DNA of 64,000 nucleotides from Megamerina dolium (taxonomy: Eukaryota; Arthropoda; Insecta; Diptera; Megamerinidae): positions 46,012,821-46,076,820 of the forward strand of contig OY978529.1 of NCBI GenBank assembly GCA_963854835.1. The letters are read 5' to 3'. Both the position numbers and the translations under genes were made by a program. The notes under the pieces were generated by a model. It worked only from the letters and a program-made list of their open reading frames with translations, ran no database searches and was not told the DNA's origin. Numbering within the stretch: position 1 is the stretch's first letter; each line of letters opens with the position of its first letter. Below, one piece after another: positions 37,598-49,658 of this stretch.

Positions 37598-37715
37598 GAA
37601 ACCAAACTTCGATTGCGTTGCCAGTTGTCAGCCAATTTCAGCTGCCACAGAGTGCTTATATAGGCAACTGCGCATTTGTGGTTGCCAGCTGCCAAAGCAA
37701 TCGAAGTTTGGTTTC
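37598..37715. repeat. 118-bp inverted repeat with 19-bp perfect ends
   Basis: GAAACCAAACTTCGATTGC at 37598 is exactly complementary to GCAATCGAAGTTTGGTTTC at 37697-37715. The pairing continues imperfectly for about 20 more bases per arm. No target duplication is seen. TATCGATA (a DRE-type octamer) overlaps the left edge at 37590-37597. Could be a tiny fold-back element or a transcribed hairpin. Confidence 0.7.
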
Positions 37716-38460
37716 GTCTGTTGAAGCACTTTTGCTGAAGTGGCTGCTGAAGGTATGGCGGTAGAGATTTATACTGACAGAAGAGATAGGTCAGCATGAA
37801 AATAGCTTTGGGAGAGATAAAAGACACCAAATTACTAGGGTATGCACAAAGAGAATGACATCTTTAAGGACCATTGCTAGGGAACGTATTCCCAAGAATG
37901 GCTGGCCAACATCATGGTATGGTAGATAATACCAGCTTGCGAAAACTGCACATGTTGGGTGATGAGACTTCTTAATGATTATAAATATGTTCCCTGATTT
38001 TCACTCAACTGCAAGATATGCCTTCTTAATGTATTTTATGTTCTTTGACTTGAAGGAACCTTGAATTTCTGTACAAATAATGTTAACTCTTGTATTTATG
38101 TTATTGTACTGTTAACACAAATCAGTTTGTTTTGATTAATGTCAGGGTTCGCAAAGTAATTTCGATTGAAGGAGCAAAGATTCGAAGAAATTAATAAAAA
38201 TGCATTAACGTATAAAATGAAAGAGTAAAAGTTCGCAATTCTTTGGAAATGCAAAATGCTGCAGATATTATTTAATTTTCCTACATTGATTACTTACTAT
38301 TAAAGAAAAGTAGAGAAAACGCAAAAAGAAGAAGAACGCCTAGTTCTAGGGGAGGGAGAAAAAATCAAAAACGAATTTTCTTTAATTTATATAAAACATA
38401 CACTTATAAATATATAATAGTAAGGTGGTTTTAATTTAACATAAACTCGGCGATAAACAA

Positions 38461-40763
38461 ATGACAATGCCAATCGTAAACATTATCAAAAGAGCATCCA
38501 GTTATATACTCGGCGACGATAAGCTGGACGAAAAAATCGATATTGTATACGAAGACAACGAAATCCTTTTTTGTAAGAATAATGTGTGCATACACCCACC
38601 TACGGTAGCACGTCAGGAATCGGATATCTTGCATTATCCCGGCTATTTGACGGTGACAACAAAGACATTTGTCGATCAGTATAACAATGCGAAAAGGCCA
38701 ACATTGCTTCTCACCTGGATACCAAATTCATCGTTGTGTAAATGTAACTCTGCAGATAATTGCCCAGCATTTTACGCGGGCACACTACCTAAAATACCAT
38801 CTGCTTCAGCATCAGCATCAGTAAAAAGTGGATCTTCATCATATAGTGATAACAATGATGCGCCATGTTATAATGATAAAAACTCATCCACGGATGCAAA
38901 GGCTCAACTGGAAAATTATAATTGTAATGATATAGGCAAAGAAGAGGAAACCACAGTTGATATGCAAGAACTAAAGAACGAGTTACAACCATTGCTGGGT
39001 GGCCATACTGCATCCATTGATGATTTAGAGGCATTGCTGAGAAAAAATCCAATTACTTCAGTTAATATAACTATTTCGAATCCGAATATCGAAAATACAA
39101 ATATATCACAGTCGTACAACTGTGTCGTTGTAGCAGATTGTGATAAAAGGCAATTGAATTCCGATGGTTCCGTATCAGATGACAATAATCCCAATTGGAT
39201 GACACCAGAATTGCTCGCCTTTAAACATAATTTGGCATTTCCTGATAGTGCAAATGCAACGCCCACTGTAAAACGTAAGGCGCTGATGAAATGTCGACGT
39301 TTCTCAGTGGATTTGAGTCAGATGCGTTCGTTACGTCTCTTTTTCAACGATGACAACTGTACTTCAGGTCAATTGGTGATTGCATCACGTGAATCGCAAT
39401 ATAAAATATTACATTTTCACTATGGTGGCTTGGATCATTTGGCACAGGTGAGTGCGAGTAGTAGCTCTGATTTTAGTTTTCTGTTCATTAAACTCGTCCG
39501 TTTTTAGGTACTTCATCAATGGCACTGTTTTTTGCACAACATCACACTGACACCTGGTCATGCGGAAAAACAAAATCTACCATACCGTCAATTTATGGTA
39601 TGCCGACCAGAAGTTAAACGATCTGAGTTACATCCGGATGAAGGTAGCGTTAAGAAGATTACGACAAATTTCTTCTATGGCACACTGCTCAATGAGAAGG
39701 GTCAAATCGAGGATGATTTGCTGCTGCGAAAATGTGTTTTCTTTGGCGGCTTAGAGAAGAGCTTACGTAAAACGGTTTGGCCTTTCTTACTCAAGTGTTA
39801 CTCATTCTCATCCACATTCGAGGAACGTGCCATATTAATGGCCATTAAACGTCAAGAGTATCATGATATAACACGAAGACGCCTCTATTCAATGTCTCCT
39901 GAGGAGCAGGTACACTTTTGGAAGACGGTGCAATGTGTTGTAGAAAAGGATGTTGTACGTACTGATCGTTCCAATCCATTCTTTTGTGGTGAAGACAATC
40001 CTAATACGGAAATAATGAAAAATATACTCTTGAATTTTGCTTTTTATAATTCAGGCATTTCATATTCACAGGTAAATGCAAATAAAATATGAGATGTTAA
40101 ATTATTGTTCAATATTTTTCCAATTTTTTGGACTTTTAGGGTATGAGCGATTTACTGGCACCTGTGCTCTGTGAAGTGCAGGATGAATCTGAAACGTTCT
40201 GGTGTTTTGTTGGTCTCATGCAACGTGCTCTATTCGTTTGCACGCCTACTGATAATGATATAGATCGTAATTTGCGATATTTACGTGAACTTATACGCAT
40301 TATGTTGCCACGCTTCTATGAGCATCTGCAGAAACACGGTGACGCTATGGAGCTACTCTTCTGTCATCGTTGGCTGCTGTTGTGTTTCAAACGTGAATTC
40401 ACCGAGGCCGTTGTTATACGCATGTGGGAAGCCTGCTGGTCAAATTATCTCACTGATTATTTTCATTTGTTCCTGTGTTTAGCCATAATTGCCGTTTATG
40501 CTGACGATGTGGTGGCACAAAATTTACGCGCTGACGAAATGCTGCTGCATTTCAGTTCACTTGCCATGTATATGGATGGGCAATTGATTTTGCGAAAAGC
40601 TCGTGGTCTACTACATCAATATAGGCAATTGCCAAAGATACCGTGTACACTGAGCGGTCTGTGCAAACGTTGCGGCCCCGGAATGTGGGATTCTGAACAT
40701 CGACCGGCATTAGAGTGTGTCGGTCATACAGTTGACGAGAAATGTCCGTTGGCTATTGATTAA
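38461..40763 (+). CDS. TBC1D16: TBC domain Rab-GAP, TBC1D16-like
   Basis: Exons 38461-39447, 39508-40071 and 40140-40763 join in frame to 724 residues (donors gtgagt and gtaaat; acceptors tttttag and cttttag). The N-terminal 400 residues hold conserved islands and a Ser/Asn-rich linker. The TBC domain starts near residue 405 (FFGGLEKSLRKTVWPFLL). VEKDVVRTDR near 474 fits IxxDxxR with its catalytic Arg finger, and YSQG at 515-518, across the last intron, supplies the Gln finger. The end carries CKRCGPGMW. The family stimulates GTP hydrolysis by Rab proteins (Rab4-type for TBC1D16) in endosomal recycling. The first ATG (context AACAAATGACA) is used. AATAAA at about 41185. Converges with TFIIB. 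Confidence 0.88.
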
Positions 40764-41184
40764 ATTGATCGGGTTCTACAACAGTATTAGGATATTGTAT
40801 TAATGTTCGATGCAATCACTAAAAGTTATCGTTTTTTTTTTTGGTTTGCTTGTTTTATAATTTTTTGACTTATTTACTTATATATAAATCAATTGATTCA
40901 ACTTCAAAATTGCATAAAATTGAATACTAGTACCAAAGAAAGCTAATCATAAATTACGAGTATTGTAAAATTGTTGCCTATTAGAAACTACCTATACATA
41001 ATATACACATCTATTAAATAACAATTGGCTTTAAACACATCATATATTACCCAAAAATTATCTCGTAGTTACTCTTGCATTGATTGATGTTCAACATCCA
41101 AATATTGAAAAGTTATGTCTATGTTATACAACAATAATATGTACATATACCTAATGTGAATGTACACTTTGTTTTTTGCTTCAT

Positions 41185-41190
41185 AATAAA
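41185..41190 (+). terminator. Poly(A) signal of TBC1D16
   Basis: AATAAA about 420 bp after the stop codon, followed by further ATAAAA. Confidence 0.5.
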
Positions 41191-41285
41191 ATAATAAAAT
41201 ATGTAACAAAATCAACAGCAAATTAACTCATTTGTTTATGACTTCGTTACATAGTTATTTTTAGATCTCTTATAAGAAAATGTCC

Positions 41286-41291
41286 TTTATT
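41286..41291 (-). terminator. Poly(A) signal of TFIIB
   Basis: TTTATT on the plus strand is AATAAA on the minus strand, about 120 bp beyond the TFIIB stop. Confidence 0.55.
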
Positions 41292-41409
41292 TGCACAACT
41301 TACAAACCTATATATATATATTGATTACAATGTTGAGAAATTACAAAAACGAAATTTCAATACATGATGTGTAGATCTAGCTACTGTTACTGCTTCTTGG
41401 CAAGCACAT

Positions 41410-42902
41410 CTACATTTGAGGCAATTGCTCGATGGGTGTGGTAAATTTAAAGTCTTCTGGGAATAATATTGAAGCAAGCGGATACATTAACTTATAAGAT
41501 TGTCGAATGGTCACATCAGCAACACCGGCAATATCACCAATTTCCTTTTGACTTCGCTTGTGTTCAGAAGCCTATTGGGTTATAGCATAATGAAAAATAA
41601 TAGATTAAAACCAAAAATCCAAATTTTAGAAAATACATATATACCTGTGATGCCATGTAAATAGCAGATGCAGCCACAGATATCGGTGATCTGCCAGGTA
41701 CAATATCCTTCTCGACAGCTTTTTTAGCAATATGTGTTGCGGCACGTTGTACCATATTTGGTAGATCTAAGACAATTAATTTTCAGTTAAGTTGTCCTAT
41801 AGGAGACGTGAAATACATTTACCAAGATTAGCGCAAAATCTGGACATGAAATCAGCTGTAGTAATTAGATCAACACTAGTCTCTAGTGCCTTTAATGTTA
41901 ATTTGAAACATCGTCCTATTTCTTTTTTACTTATTTTACTGACAGCACATATTTCTTTGAAAGTACGTGGTACACCTTCCTGACGACAAGCAATATACAA
42001 ACATGCTGAAGCTTTGGCATCATTAGAACGTCCCTTTAGATTCTTGCCATCATGAACCTATATAAACGAAAATTAAACAAGCAATATTGTACGTTATGTG
42101 ATTTAAAGGCAGATTGTTGTTGTTGTACACTTCTGAATTGAATGGACCTTGATCGACCATGTGGTCGAGTACTTCCGCCCATTCTTGAGAAGCATTTAAG
42201 AAGGCAGGTAATTATGTATGAATACTCTAATGCGCACTTACTTGTTTGAATAGGTTATTTGCGCGATCAACAATTGTTTTGGGCAAATTGATACGATCAG
42301 CCATTGTTGAAATTTCTTTGAATGCCGATATCAATGAACGATCTGAACTACTCATTGTTCGTCTGTTCTGGTATTTGGGCGTACCAAACGCATCAAATGA
42401 TGCAGAACCTGTGCCCGGACCAATTATTGTCGATAGATCGCCGCCACTGAGAAGTGGATTTTCTGGACCACCAACACGACTTGGATCAACACCATTTTTT
42501 TCGTTGCTAAATGTACGCCACTCGGAGCCAACATCTATAACACGATCACCTACTACAAGGCCACATTCGGAACATATCATATCTCCTGCACGATAATCTT
42601 CAATAAGCGGTGCATCTGGATGGGCATAACAACATACTTTATTATTAGCATCTGGTCTGGAAGTAGATGAAGAATCTGTAAAAATATCTGACCACTTTTA
42701 CATAGTAAAACAAATTTTTTTGTTAACATTCTATTTACTACCTAACTGAGCTACAAGTTTGCATATTTTCCGACCACGAGTGCAATCCCTTAATTTCATA
42801 CAAAGGCGTAAATACAAGGACTAGGTCTACGACAACGTATCTCAAATTCTACTATACGACGTTTTTCTTTTAAAAATCCCCAATTTACCTTGATGAAGCC
42901 AT
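41410..42902 (-). CDS. TfIIB: Transcription initiation factor IIB
   Basis: Five minus-strand exons, 42902-42889, 42656-42242, 42057-41823, 41766-41645 and 41571-41410, give 315 residues, the fly TFIIB length. N-terminal zinc ribbon: C14, H17, C33 and C36 (CYAHP ... CSECG). B-reader/linker: [20 protein letters not shown] then [14 protein letters not shown]. The two cyclin folds cover about residues 110-200 ([40 protein letters not shown]) and 205-300 ([34 protein letters not shown]). It ends [15 protein letters not shown] bridges TBP-DNA and Pol II at start-site selection. The first coding exon is only 14 nt; its junction restores [11 protein letters not shown]. No defect is seen. Confidence 0.97.
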
Positions 42903-43199
42903 TTTGTTTTTTATACTAATGATGCGGAATTAATAACTGTTTGACGGAAAATATATTTTTTAACTGTGCTTAATGGAAACTTTATAATTAAATTCAATAT
43001 TTTACGCTTAAATTTGCTACACTGTTCATTCCATCCTTATTTTCCAGATATTTTAAATTTTGTTTTCAATTTACAATCGTATTCTAGAGTTGTAATTAAA
43101 CGTCTTATTCTTCATACGCATTGATGACATGACTACGCGACTAAAGATTGTGACAACTTCAGCAGTGGCAATCAAAACGGCGACACAAGTAATACTGAA
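42903..43199. other. Intergenic spacer / TFIIB promoter region
   Basis: About 300 bp between the TFIIB start and the 3' end of the I-clade LINE. No further motif recognised. Confidence 0.5.
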
Positions 43200-43364
43200 T
43201 ATTATTATTATTATTATTATTACAAGAAATAAAGTGATAAATCATCTTACTACTACAAACTAGGAGCACTAGTAACAAGACCCTCGGCTCACTTATTCTA
43301 AAGTTAGATTAAATCAACAATGTTTACAAGGTTAAGTCTTAATCTAAAAGAAATATAAAAAATT

Positions 43365-44688
43365 CTAAATTAATCTCTTAATATCAGATAATATAAGAAA
43401 CTTATTTATTTTTTTTATGGATGCTGTCTCTACACTCTGTAGTTCTGTAGATGGGATGTTGTGTCCAAAGATGTCATTTCTGATTGTTGAAAAGTGTGCA
43501 CAATTGTTCAGAAGATGTGTCACTGTAACTAGCTCACAGTTGCAGAATGGGCAATTTGGTGGTGGCTGACCCTTAAGTAGATGACTGTGCGTGAGGATTG
43601 TGTGCCCTATTCGCAGCCGAATAAAAGCACTCAAGTCGTTGCAGGATACGTCCATAGGCAGTTTAGGTTTGAGCGCTTCTACATTCATGTGCGAGTAGTG
43701 ATGATGAAAAGTAGACCATTCTTGAAGTCTTATCTTTCTTAAATGGGTGGATATCAATCGACGTATATCTTCTTTGAATATAGCGTTAAATGTCAATAGC
43801 GGCTGAGCTGCTGCGGCTTTCGCACTTTGGTCTGCTGCTTCGTTGCCTGCAATATTTGTGTGGCTTGGAACCCACATGATCCTTAATGCGTCCATTCGTT
43901 GTAACAAAATATTTTGAATTGATGTAACTACGTAATTACAATTTTTAGTTTTTTAATGATTGAATTGTTGAAAGGCTGTCTGAACAAATAACATATTTCT
44001 TTTTAGCGTCAAGTGCTAATTTAGCTGCTTGAAGTATAGCTATAGCTTCAGCAGTGTACGCCGAACAAAATGAAAATAGACGACCAGCAGATACGGTTTT
44101 GTAGCTAGCATCCACTACTGCGAACGCTGTGTTGGAAACGTTTTTTGTCCCGTCAGTGTATAAGAAATTCCAGCCTTGCTTTATGAGGTCCGATTCGAGA
44201 TTTTTAAATAATTGGTGGAACACGGTTGGGTTAGTGACCTTCTTATGGTATTTCACTAAGTCGAGTATCATGTAGCCATTAAAACTTAGCCAGGGTGGTG
44301 GACGTTTGAAACTGGGCTTTAAAGGAGAGGTAGGAATACCTAACTCATTCGCCGCAGATAGGCATTTTATTATAGACGATGGACGTCGCATCTTCCTTTT
44401 GCTTTTCACTGCAGCAGTTGCCAAATTAAATAACACAGGGTTGTTGCCAAATATAAGTTTTGAGGTGAGCTTGAGTGTGTTGTACATTACTCTCTCTTTG
44501 AGGGATGGGAGTCCTGTTTCGGTTAGGGTGCATAAGGTGGGTGATGTGGGGAATGCGCGGATGCATCTTCTTGTTGCCGTGTGGTAAGTTGGTTGTATAA
44601 CCTTAAAGTTGCTGTGGGAACAGTGTCCATATATTGCTAGCCCGTAATCAATTTTTGACAACATTAGTGCTCTCGTTATGTTTATCAA
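43365..44688 (-). pseudogene. I-clade RNase H and C-terminal Cys-His region
   Basis: The first part (44688-43945) runs from LMLSKIDYGLAIYGHCS through RNase H motifs FLYTDGTKN (Asp), YTAEAIAILQAAK (Glu) and YVICSDSLSTIQSL (Asp). A frameshift follows, and 43907-43365 resumes with RIMWVPSHTNIAGNEAADQS (His and Asp) and the knuckle CPFCNCELVTVTHLLNNC (CX2CX8HX4C). Catalytic residues are all present, though split over two frames. Confidence 0.85.
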
Positions 44689-44713
44689 CGTCGACGAGTG
44701 TATGAGACAGTGT

Positions 44714-46220
44714 TTAGATGATAGGTATATAATATATGATATGATATGATATAATATTAAGTCGTACAGCTAAATTAATTTTTAAATATTTACAATGCTC
44801 TTTGTAAGTTAGCTTGCTATCAAATATTATACCTAGTATCCTTAAATTATTACAATTTACAATATTTACATTGTTGATAGTTAAATTTAACGCAGGGCAT
44901 GATCTTTTATTACAAAAATGAATAGTTTTACATTTATTGTAAGCAATGTTGGCTCCTGACGATATAGACCAGGTTAAGATTTCTGAACAAATTTGCGAAA
45001 AATCATTGCGCACAATGCTTAAATCTTTGCTTTTAGAAAATAAAAGAACATCATCCGCGTAAATCACGTGTGAAATCCTTTTGTGGTTCAGTATTATATT
45101 GTTGATTTCGTCAAAAGCGACAATAAATAAAACCACTGATAGTGGCGATCCTTGTGGGATACCATTGAACAATCTGAATGTGCTTGAATGCTTATTGTTA
45201 ATTCGGACAGAGAAGGATCGGTTGGTCAAGAAGGCTTTAACAAAATTATACATTTTCGTAGCAATTTTCCAATTTTCTAGTTGTCGCAGAACGACATGGA
45301 TGCCAATTCTATCATAAGCCTTCTCGAAATCAAGACTAAATGCATAAACATGATTTTTTGTAGAGATAGCCGAAGATACAAAATGTTCAAATTGTAATAG
45401 TGCATCCATGCAACCTTGACCATCTTTAAATGCAACCTGATGTGGACTGATAAAACCGTTGGATAGAGCGAACCACATGATCCTCTTTGCTACAATTTTT
45501 TCAAGGACTTTACTTAAGCACGGTAGTAAGGATATGGGTCTATACCCTGAGATATTGGAAGCACATTGGTTAGGTTTGGGTATTGGAATTACTGTGGCAT
45601 GTTTCCATATTTGTGGAAGAAAACCCTGATTTAGAATGTTGTTATATAGATCAATAACTCGAGATTTTAATGAGGATGGTAGGTGTTGTAACATGGGGTA
45701 GGAGATACGATCTCTTCCAGGTGTTTTGCCTGACATAGCGTTAACTGTTAACTCAAACTCGAAACAGGAGATCGGGGATTCTATACTCTTCGCAGATGGA
45801 AGAGGTGAATTATTTATATACGTGTTGTCCAAAATGAGTCTTTTTTGTATATTGAAATCGTGGTGAAAGTTAGAATCCTTAGAGTAATTGGACCAGAAGG
45901 AGCCAAAATGGTCGGCAATGTCTTTAGTTAAGTATATAGGGCCACCGTCAGTATCTACAAATTTTATTGTTGGTGGGGAGTAGGTTCCAGTTAACATTTT
46001 TATTTTGGCCCATATCTGTTTAGGATTTGACTTAGGGTTTATGGATTCTGTTAGTTATTCTAGGCTTTGCCTTTTCGCTTCTTTTAATTTTTTTTTTGAA
46101 AAAGGCGTTTGCTCTCTTATAGCTGATGAGATTGTCTTTGGACCTAAAATTCCTATACTTATACCATAGCAATTGCTTCTCTTTTCTCAAAGAGGAGAGA
46201 TATGAGGACCAGTAAGGGAC
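44714..46220 (-). pseudogene. I-clade reverse transcriptase domain
   Basis: The main open part (from about 45997 down) encodes TPGRDRISYPMLQHLP, SGYRPISLLPCLSKVLEKI, AFSLDFEKAYDRIG (motif A), GIPQGSPLSVVLFIVAFDEI (motif B) and HVIYADDVLLFS (catalytic YADD). Upstream a one-base change in a T10/A10 run and an in-frame TAA break the frame near 46050-46090. Downstream the frame is lost at a (TATGA)n-like expansion near 44725-44750. Motifs themselves are intact, so decay is recent. Confidence 0.87.
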
Positions 46221-46767
46221 GATTGCCTTGAATATAACTCAAAATAGAAATAATAAAATAATTTAATCGTGCTTGATACGCCCAATGAAAAGAATAAAAC
46301 GGCCGTTTTAACAAAAGAATAAAAAAAGTCTTTCTCTTCTTGCTCGTGAAATTAAAAAGAGATTTAAGTTGGCAACGATCACAATTGTGACCGGCGGTCA
46401 ACTAGTCATACCGTTACCAAACAAATCATTATTGTATGTTTTTCAAATTTGACTGCTGTAGTGGGTAGCTGGGGATCAATTCTCGTTCTGTGAAACAGTG
46501 AAATCAAAAGTTTTTTCACGTTATCATGGCACTTTCGATTCGTGTTTAGCGAAAAAATGAAAAGAAACGTCGAAATCTTTTCACATGAAAAAAAGTGGAA
46601 CGAAACGAAACTTTTCAATTTTTCACAACCCTGACGTAAGTCGTTCTGTGATACAGTGCAAGCAACGTGCAAGGCTATTTATACGTTAAAACGAGATGGA
46701 AAAGGTGTAAAGAGGAAAACGCGCTACGAATATCAAAAACAGGTTTTTATACATTATTTGAAGGACA

Positions 46768-47044
46768 TAGTAAAGTGCATTAGAATTCAGCGGCTGTGTT
46801 GGTTAGGTCATAGCAATGAAAGAAGACGCTCTAGCTAAGAAGGTGTTATATTCGGAACCAGCTGGTGGACAGCGCAGAAGAGACAGACCCAACCTCCGGT
46901 GGAAAACCAAGTACTGGAGAATTTGTCAGCGCTTGGAATTTCTAATTGGCGTCAGCTAGTGCAGAAAAGAGTTGGCTGGCGAAGCATGCTAGATTCGGCC
47001 TAAATTGATTTTCGGTTATAATGCCCACATAAAGAAAAGAAAAG
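46768..47044 (+). mobile_element. RTE retrotransposon 3'-end fragment
   Basis: Encodes, in broken frames, KCIRIQRLCWLGH and the SEPAGGQRRRDRPNLRWK block, matching the end of the RTE at 9.3 kb, then AFSA-type end, stop, and a 3' terminus ATGCCCACATAAAGAAAAGA with an (AAAGA)n tail. 5' truncated. The preceding 46.24-46.77 kb has no recognised feature. Confidence 0.85.
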
Positions 47045-48590
47045 TTTTTGTCACAAAGATCAAATATAATTTTAGCTTTAAGCGACAACATTCATTGAAA
47101 GACCTTCATATGTAAACATTTTATTGAATATAAATCATTTAAGTGTTTCAAAAAACGAATCGGAAAGGCGAGTTTCTATTGGATTCTTCCATTTCGTTAA
47201 ACCTCAACAATACTGCCAGTTGCTGCTCTGGTGGTGGTACTTTACCACGTGGTGATTCATTTTTTTGTGTATATTTTTCAGTTAGTCACAGGATGATCTG
47301 AAACTTTTCATCTATCATTCCAATAAATTTTTCATGTCATCATGTTGTAATTTCTTCGTCAGGAATGTAAAAAAAAACATTTATTATTTATTTAGCTTGT
47401 CATATTTTATGCACATGATATTTTGTGTTTTTCCGATGTTACTTTTTCCAATAGACCCATATATTTTGCCAACATAATCGTATAAGTATTGTACCAAGAA
47501 AGCACATTTTTGCGACGGGTAGTTTCTTTTTGTAAGACATTGTTGAGTGATCCTGTATCCATTATGAAAATAACTTAAATTAAATGCATTCGATTACTTT
47601 AATTACTCTAAAAATTACACAATATTTCGTATTCTCGGTTTCGGTTTGTAGAAACACAATATACACGTAGGAAAGTGGACTTAATAACATACTGCAAGTG
47701 CATCATATCGTAGTACGAAATTTTACACCTTTGTAACACCAATCACTTGTAATCACCTCACAATATAAAATGTTGAAACGGAAAATGAAACTACGATTGG
47801 CATTCAAATGAATGGTGTTATAACCATTAATTAGAAATTTCAATCGATTTCTACTACATGGTTTGTTTAACTGTACTGTTACATCATTACTTCTGTGCTC
47901 ACAATTGCTAAAACCACATCCGAATTATATATATGTAATTCATAAGATTCTATAGTTATATGTAATAACTTCAATATGAAACATGTGAACAACTCATAAT
48001 ATCGCCATCATAGTTGTATGTGATATTTCAATACCTAGTCGGCTTCTTCTTTGGCCATCCCAACCAAATATTGATTTTGACCTAATCATAAATTGAAAAT
48101 GCCAAGAGAAAATGAAAAAACGAATATAATAATTACTTTGTGCAAAAAGCAAGCATTGGATTTACTCATAAATCCTCATCATGTATCAAGTAAATGTTTA
48201 TAATGTTTTGCTATGAGGTGCTACGTATACATGTTCATTTTCAAGCGACGAAAAAGAAGAAGAAGTAAAGAGAAACATCTGATGAGTTACAACACCAAAA
48301 AACATAGGTTGTATTGTGTTGTCGCTTTTGTATAGAGATCCACAAGAAAGTTTTTTTAAACTATTGTATAAACATGATAATATGGCAATATGACATGCTG
48401 TGGCACCTTATGATTCTTTAATAGTGTATACGCCTTATTAACAAACAAGTAACATCGTGTGTGCCCTAAATGAAACAGTTGAAAATAAAATAAGTTGGCA
48501 GTTTTGTGTTTCATAACAATATTGTTTCATCTGTCAATGTGTTGATTCTGCAACCGGCTACGATTATAATTGTTTATGAATTAATTGAAT
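47045..48590. other. Intergenic stretch upstream of LSm4
   Basis: No coding exon or repeat family recognised. AT-rich. Confidence 0.5.
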
Positions 48591-49271
48591 ATGGTAAGGG
48601 CGAAATTTACACTATAGAAAAATATAGATTCATTAATTTTGTATTTATTTTGCAGTTGCCATTATCTTTACTTAAGACTGCACAGAGTCATCCTATGGTG
48701 AGTATTTTAATGCCAAGCAGGGCCATCTTTCCTTATTTGGCAAACCATGTCTAATAAAATTTGTTTTTGCTAATGCAAACTGAAAACGGTTTTGTTTTTT
48801 TAGTTAGTTGAGCTGAAAAATGGTGAAACCTACAATGGGCACTTAGTTAGTTGCGATTCATGGATGAATATTAATTTACGCGATGTCATTTGCACTTCTA
48901 AAGTGAGTTATCTACACGCATGTTCTAGTCGGAATAATAATGCATTATTTTAACAGGATGGTGATCGCTTTTGGCGTATGCCTGAGTGCTACATACGCGG
49001 CAGTACTATTAAATACTTACGTATTCCCGATGAAGTCATTGATATGGTGAAAGAAGATGCACAAGCAAAAGCACGTAACCGGACTGAGATGAATAAAGGA
49101 CGCGGTGGTGGAGTGGGTGCTCAAAATCAAAACCAACGTGGACGTGGTGGTAACCGTAGTAATTTTGGCAATCGTGGCAATGCGCCAAATAGTGGTGGTG
49201 CGAATGCTAACATGCGTGCTCCAGGTCTGGGAAATCGACCATTGGCACAGGGCAATAAAAATCGAAAATAG
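48591..49271 (+). CDS. LSm4: U6 snRNA-associated Sm-like protein LSm4
   Basis: Exons 48591-48593 (ATG alone), 48656-48697, 48804-48902 and 48957-49271 join to 152 residues. Sm1: [20 protein letters not shown] then [20 protein letters not shown]; Sm2: [20 protein letters not shown], with the conserved IRG. The C-terminal 55 residues are an Arg/Gly/Asn-rich tail with RGRGG and RGG-like motifs, as in LSm4 of animals. It acts in the LSm1-7 ring (cytoplasmic decapping, P-bodies) and the LSm2-8 ring (U6 snRNA). The start codon is the whole first coding exon, followed by donor gtaagg and a 62-bp intron. AATAAA lies at about 49412. Confidence 0.95.
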
Positions 49272-49440
49272 AACTACAACTTAAGAACGTAGAAGAACAA
49301 CATGGACATATTATAAATTACATTTAGTTAATAAGTTTTGTAAGTATGCATATAATGTTGAAGTTGGAATTAAAATGAAAATAATATCACGTGTGAAAAA
49401 TTGCATATATCAATAAATTTGTATAAATTAGGGCAATGTA

Positions 49441-49658
49441 GTTTAGTCAAATAATTTGATTAATCAAATTATTCGGACAAAGTAAACAGGTGGGTTTCCA
49501 AAGCCATCAATGTGAGATAGCTTTTTAAATTTTTATTCCCAAATAAAATTAAAAAAAAAACTAATTAATCTAAGTTCTGATTAATCGAATAATTCGTATG
49601 TTCGTTATTCAAAATTTAGATTATTCGGATTTAGATTAATCAGATTATTCGACTAAAC
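49441..49658. mobile_element. 218-bp MITE-like element with inverted ends
   Basis: GTTTAGTCAAATAATTTGAT at 49441 mirrors ...ATCAGATTATTCGACTAAAC ending at 49658; pairing extends about 40 bases with mismatches. Internal ATTAATCGAATAATTCG segments repeat the same motif. No coding capacity and no clear target-site duplication. It lies about 25 bp past the LSm4 poly(A) signal. Confidence 0.6.

Larger units (their letters stand above)
36241..38460. other. Intergenic region upstream of TBC1D16
   Basis: Contains a copy of the dispersed repeat (37050-37142) and a 118-bp hairpin (37598-37715). Otherwise no coding or RNA signal recognised. The last few hundred bases presumably include the TBC1D16 promoter and leader. 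Confidence 0.5.
43200..46236 (-). mobile_element. I-clade non-LTR retrotransposon, 5'-truncated
   Basis: On the minus strand the order is reverse transcriptase, RNase H, Cys-His knuckle, 3' UTR and a (TAA)n tail (ATT repeats at 43200-43222 on the plus strand). RNase H plus a TAA tail is the pattern of I-clade elements. The element is cut off in the region between endonuclease and reverse transcriptase (IVPYWSSYLSSLRKEKQ at about 46200), so ORF1 and the endonuclease are missing. It sits between TFIIB and an RTE fragment. Confidence 0.88.

Noticed and set aside
42246..42596. Plus-strand frame over TFIIB exon 2
   Set aside because: Antisense of a highly conserved TFIIB exon.
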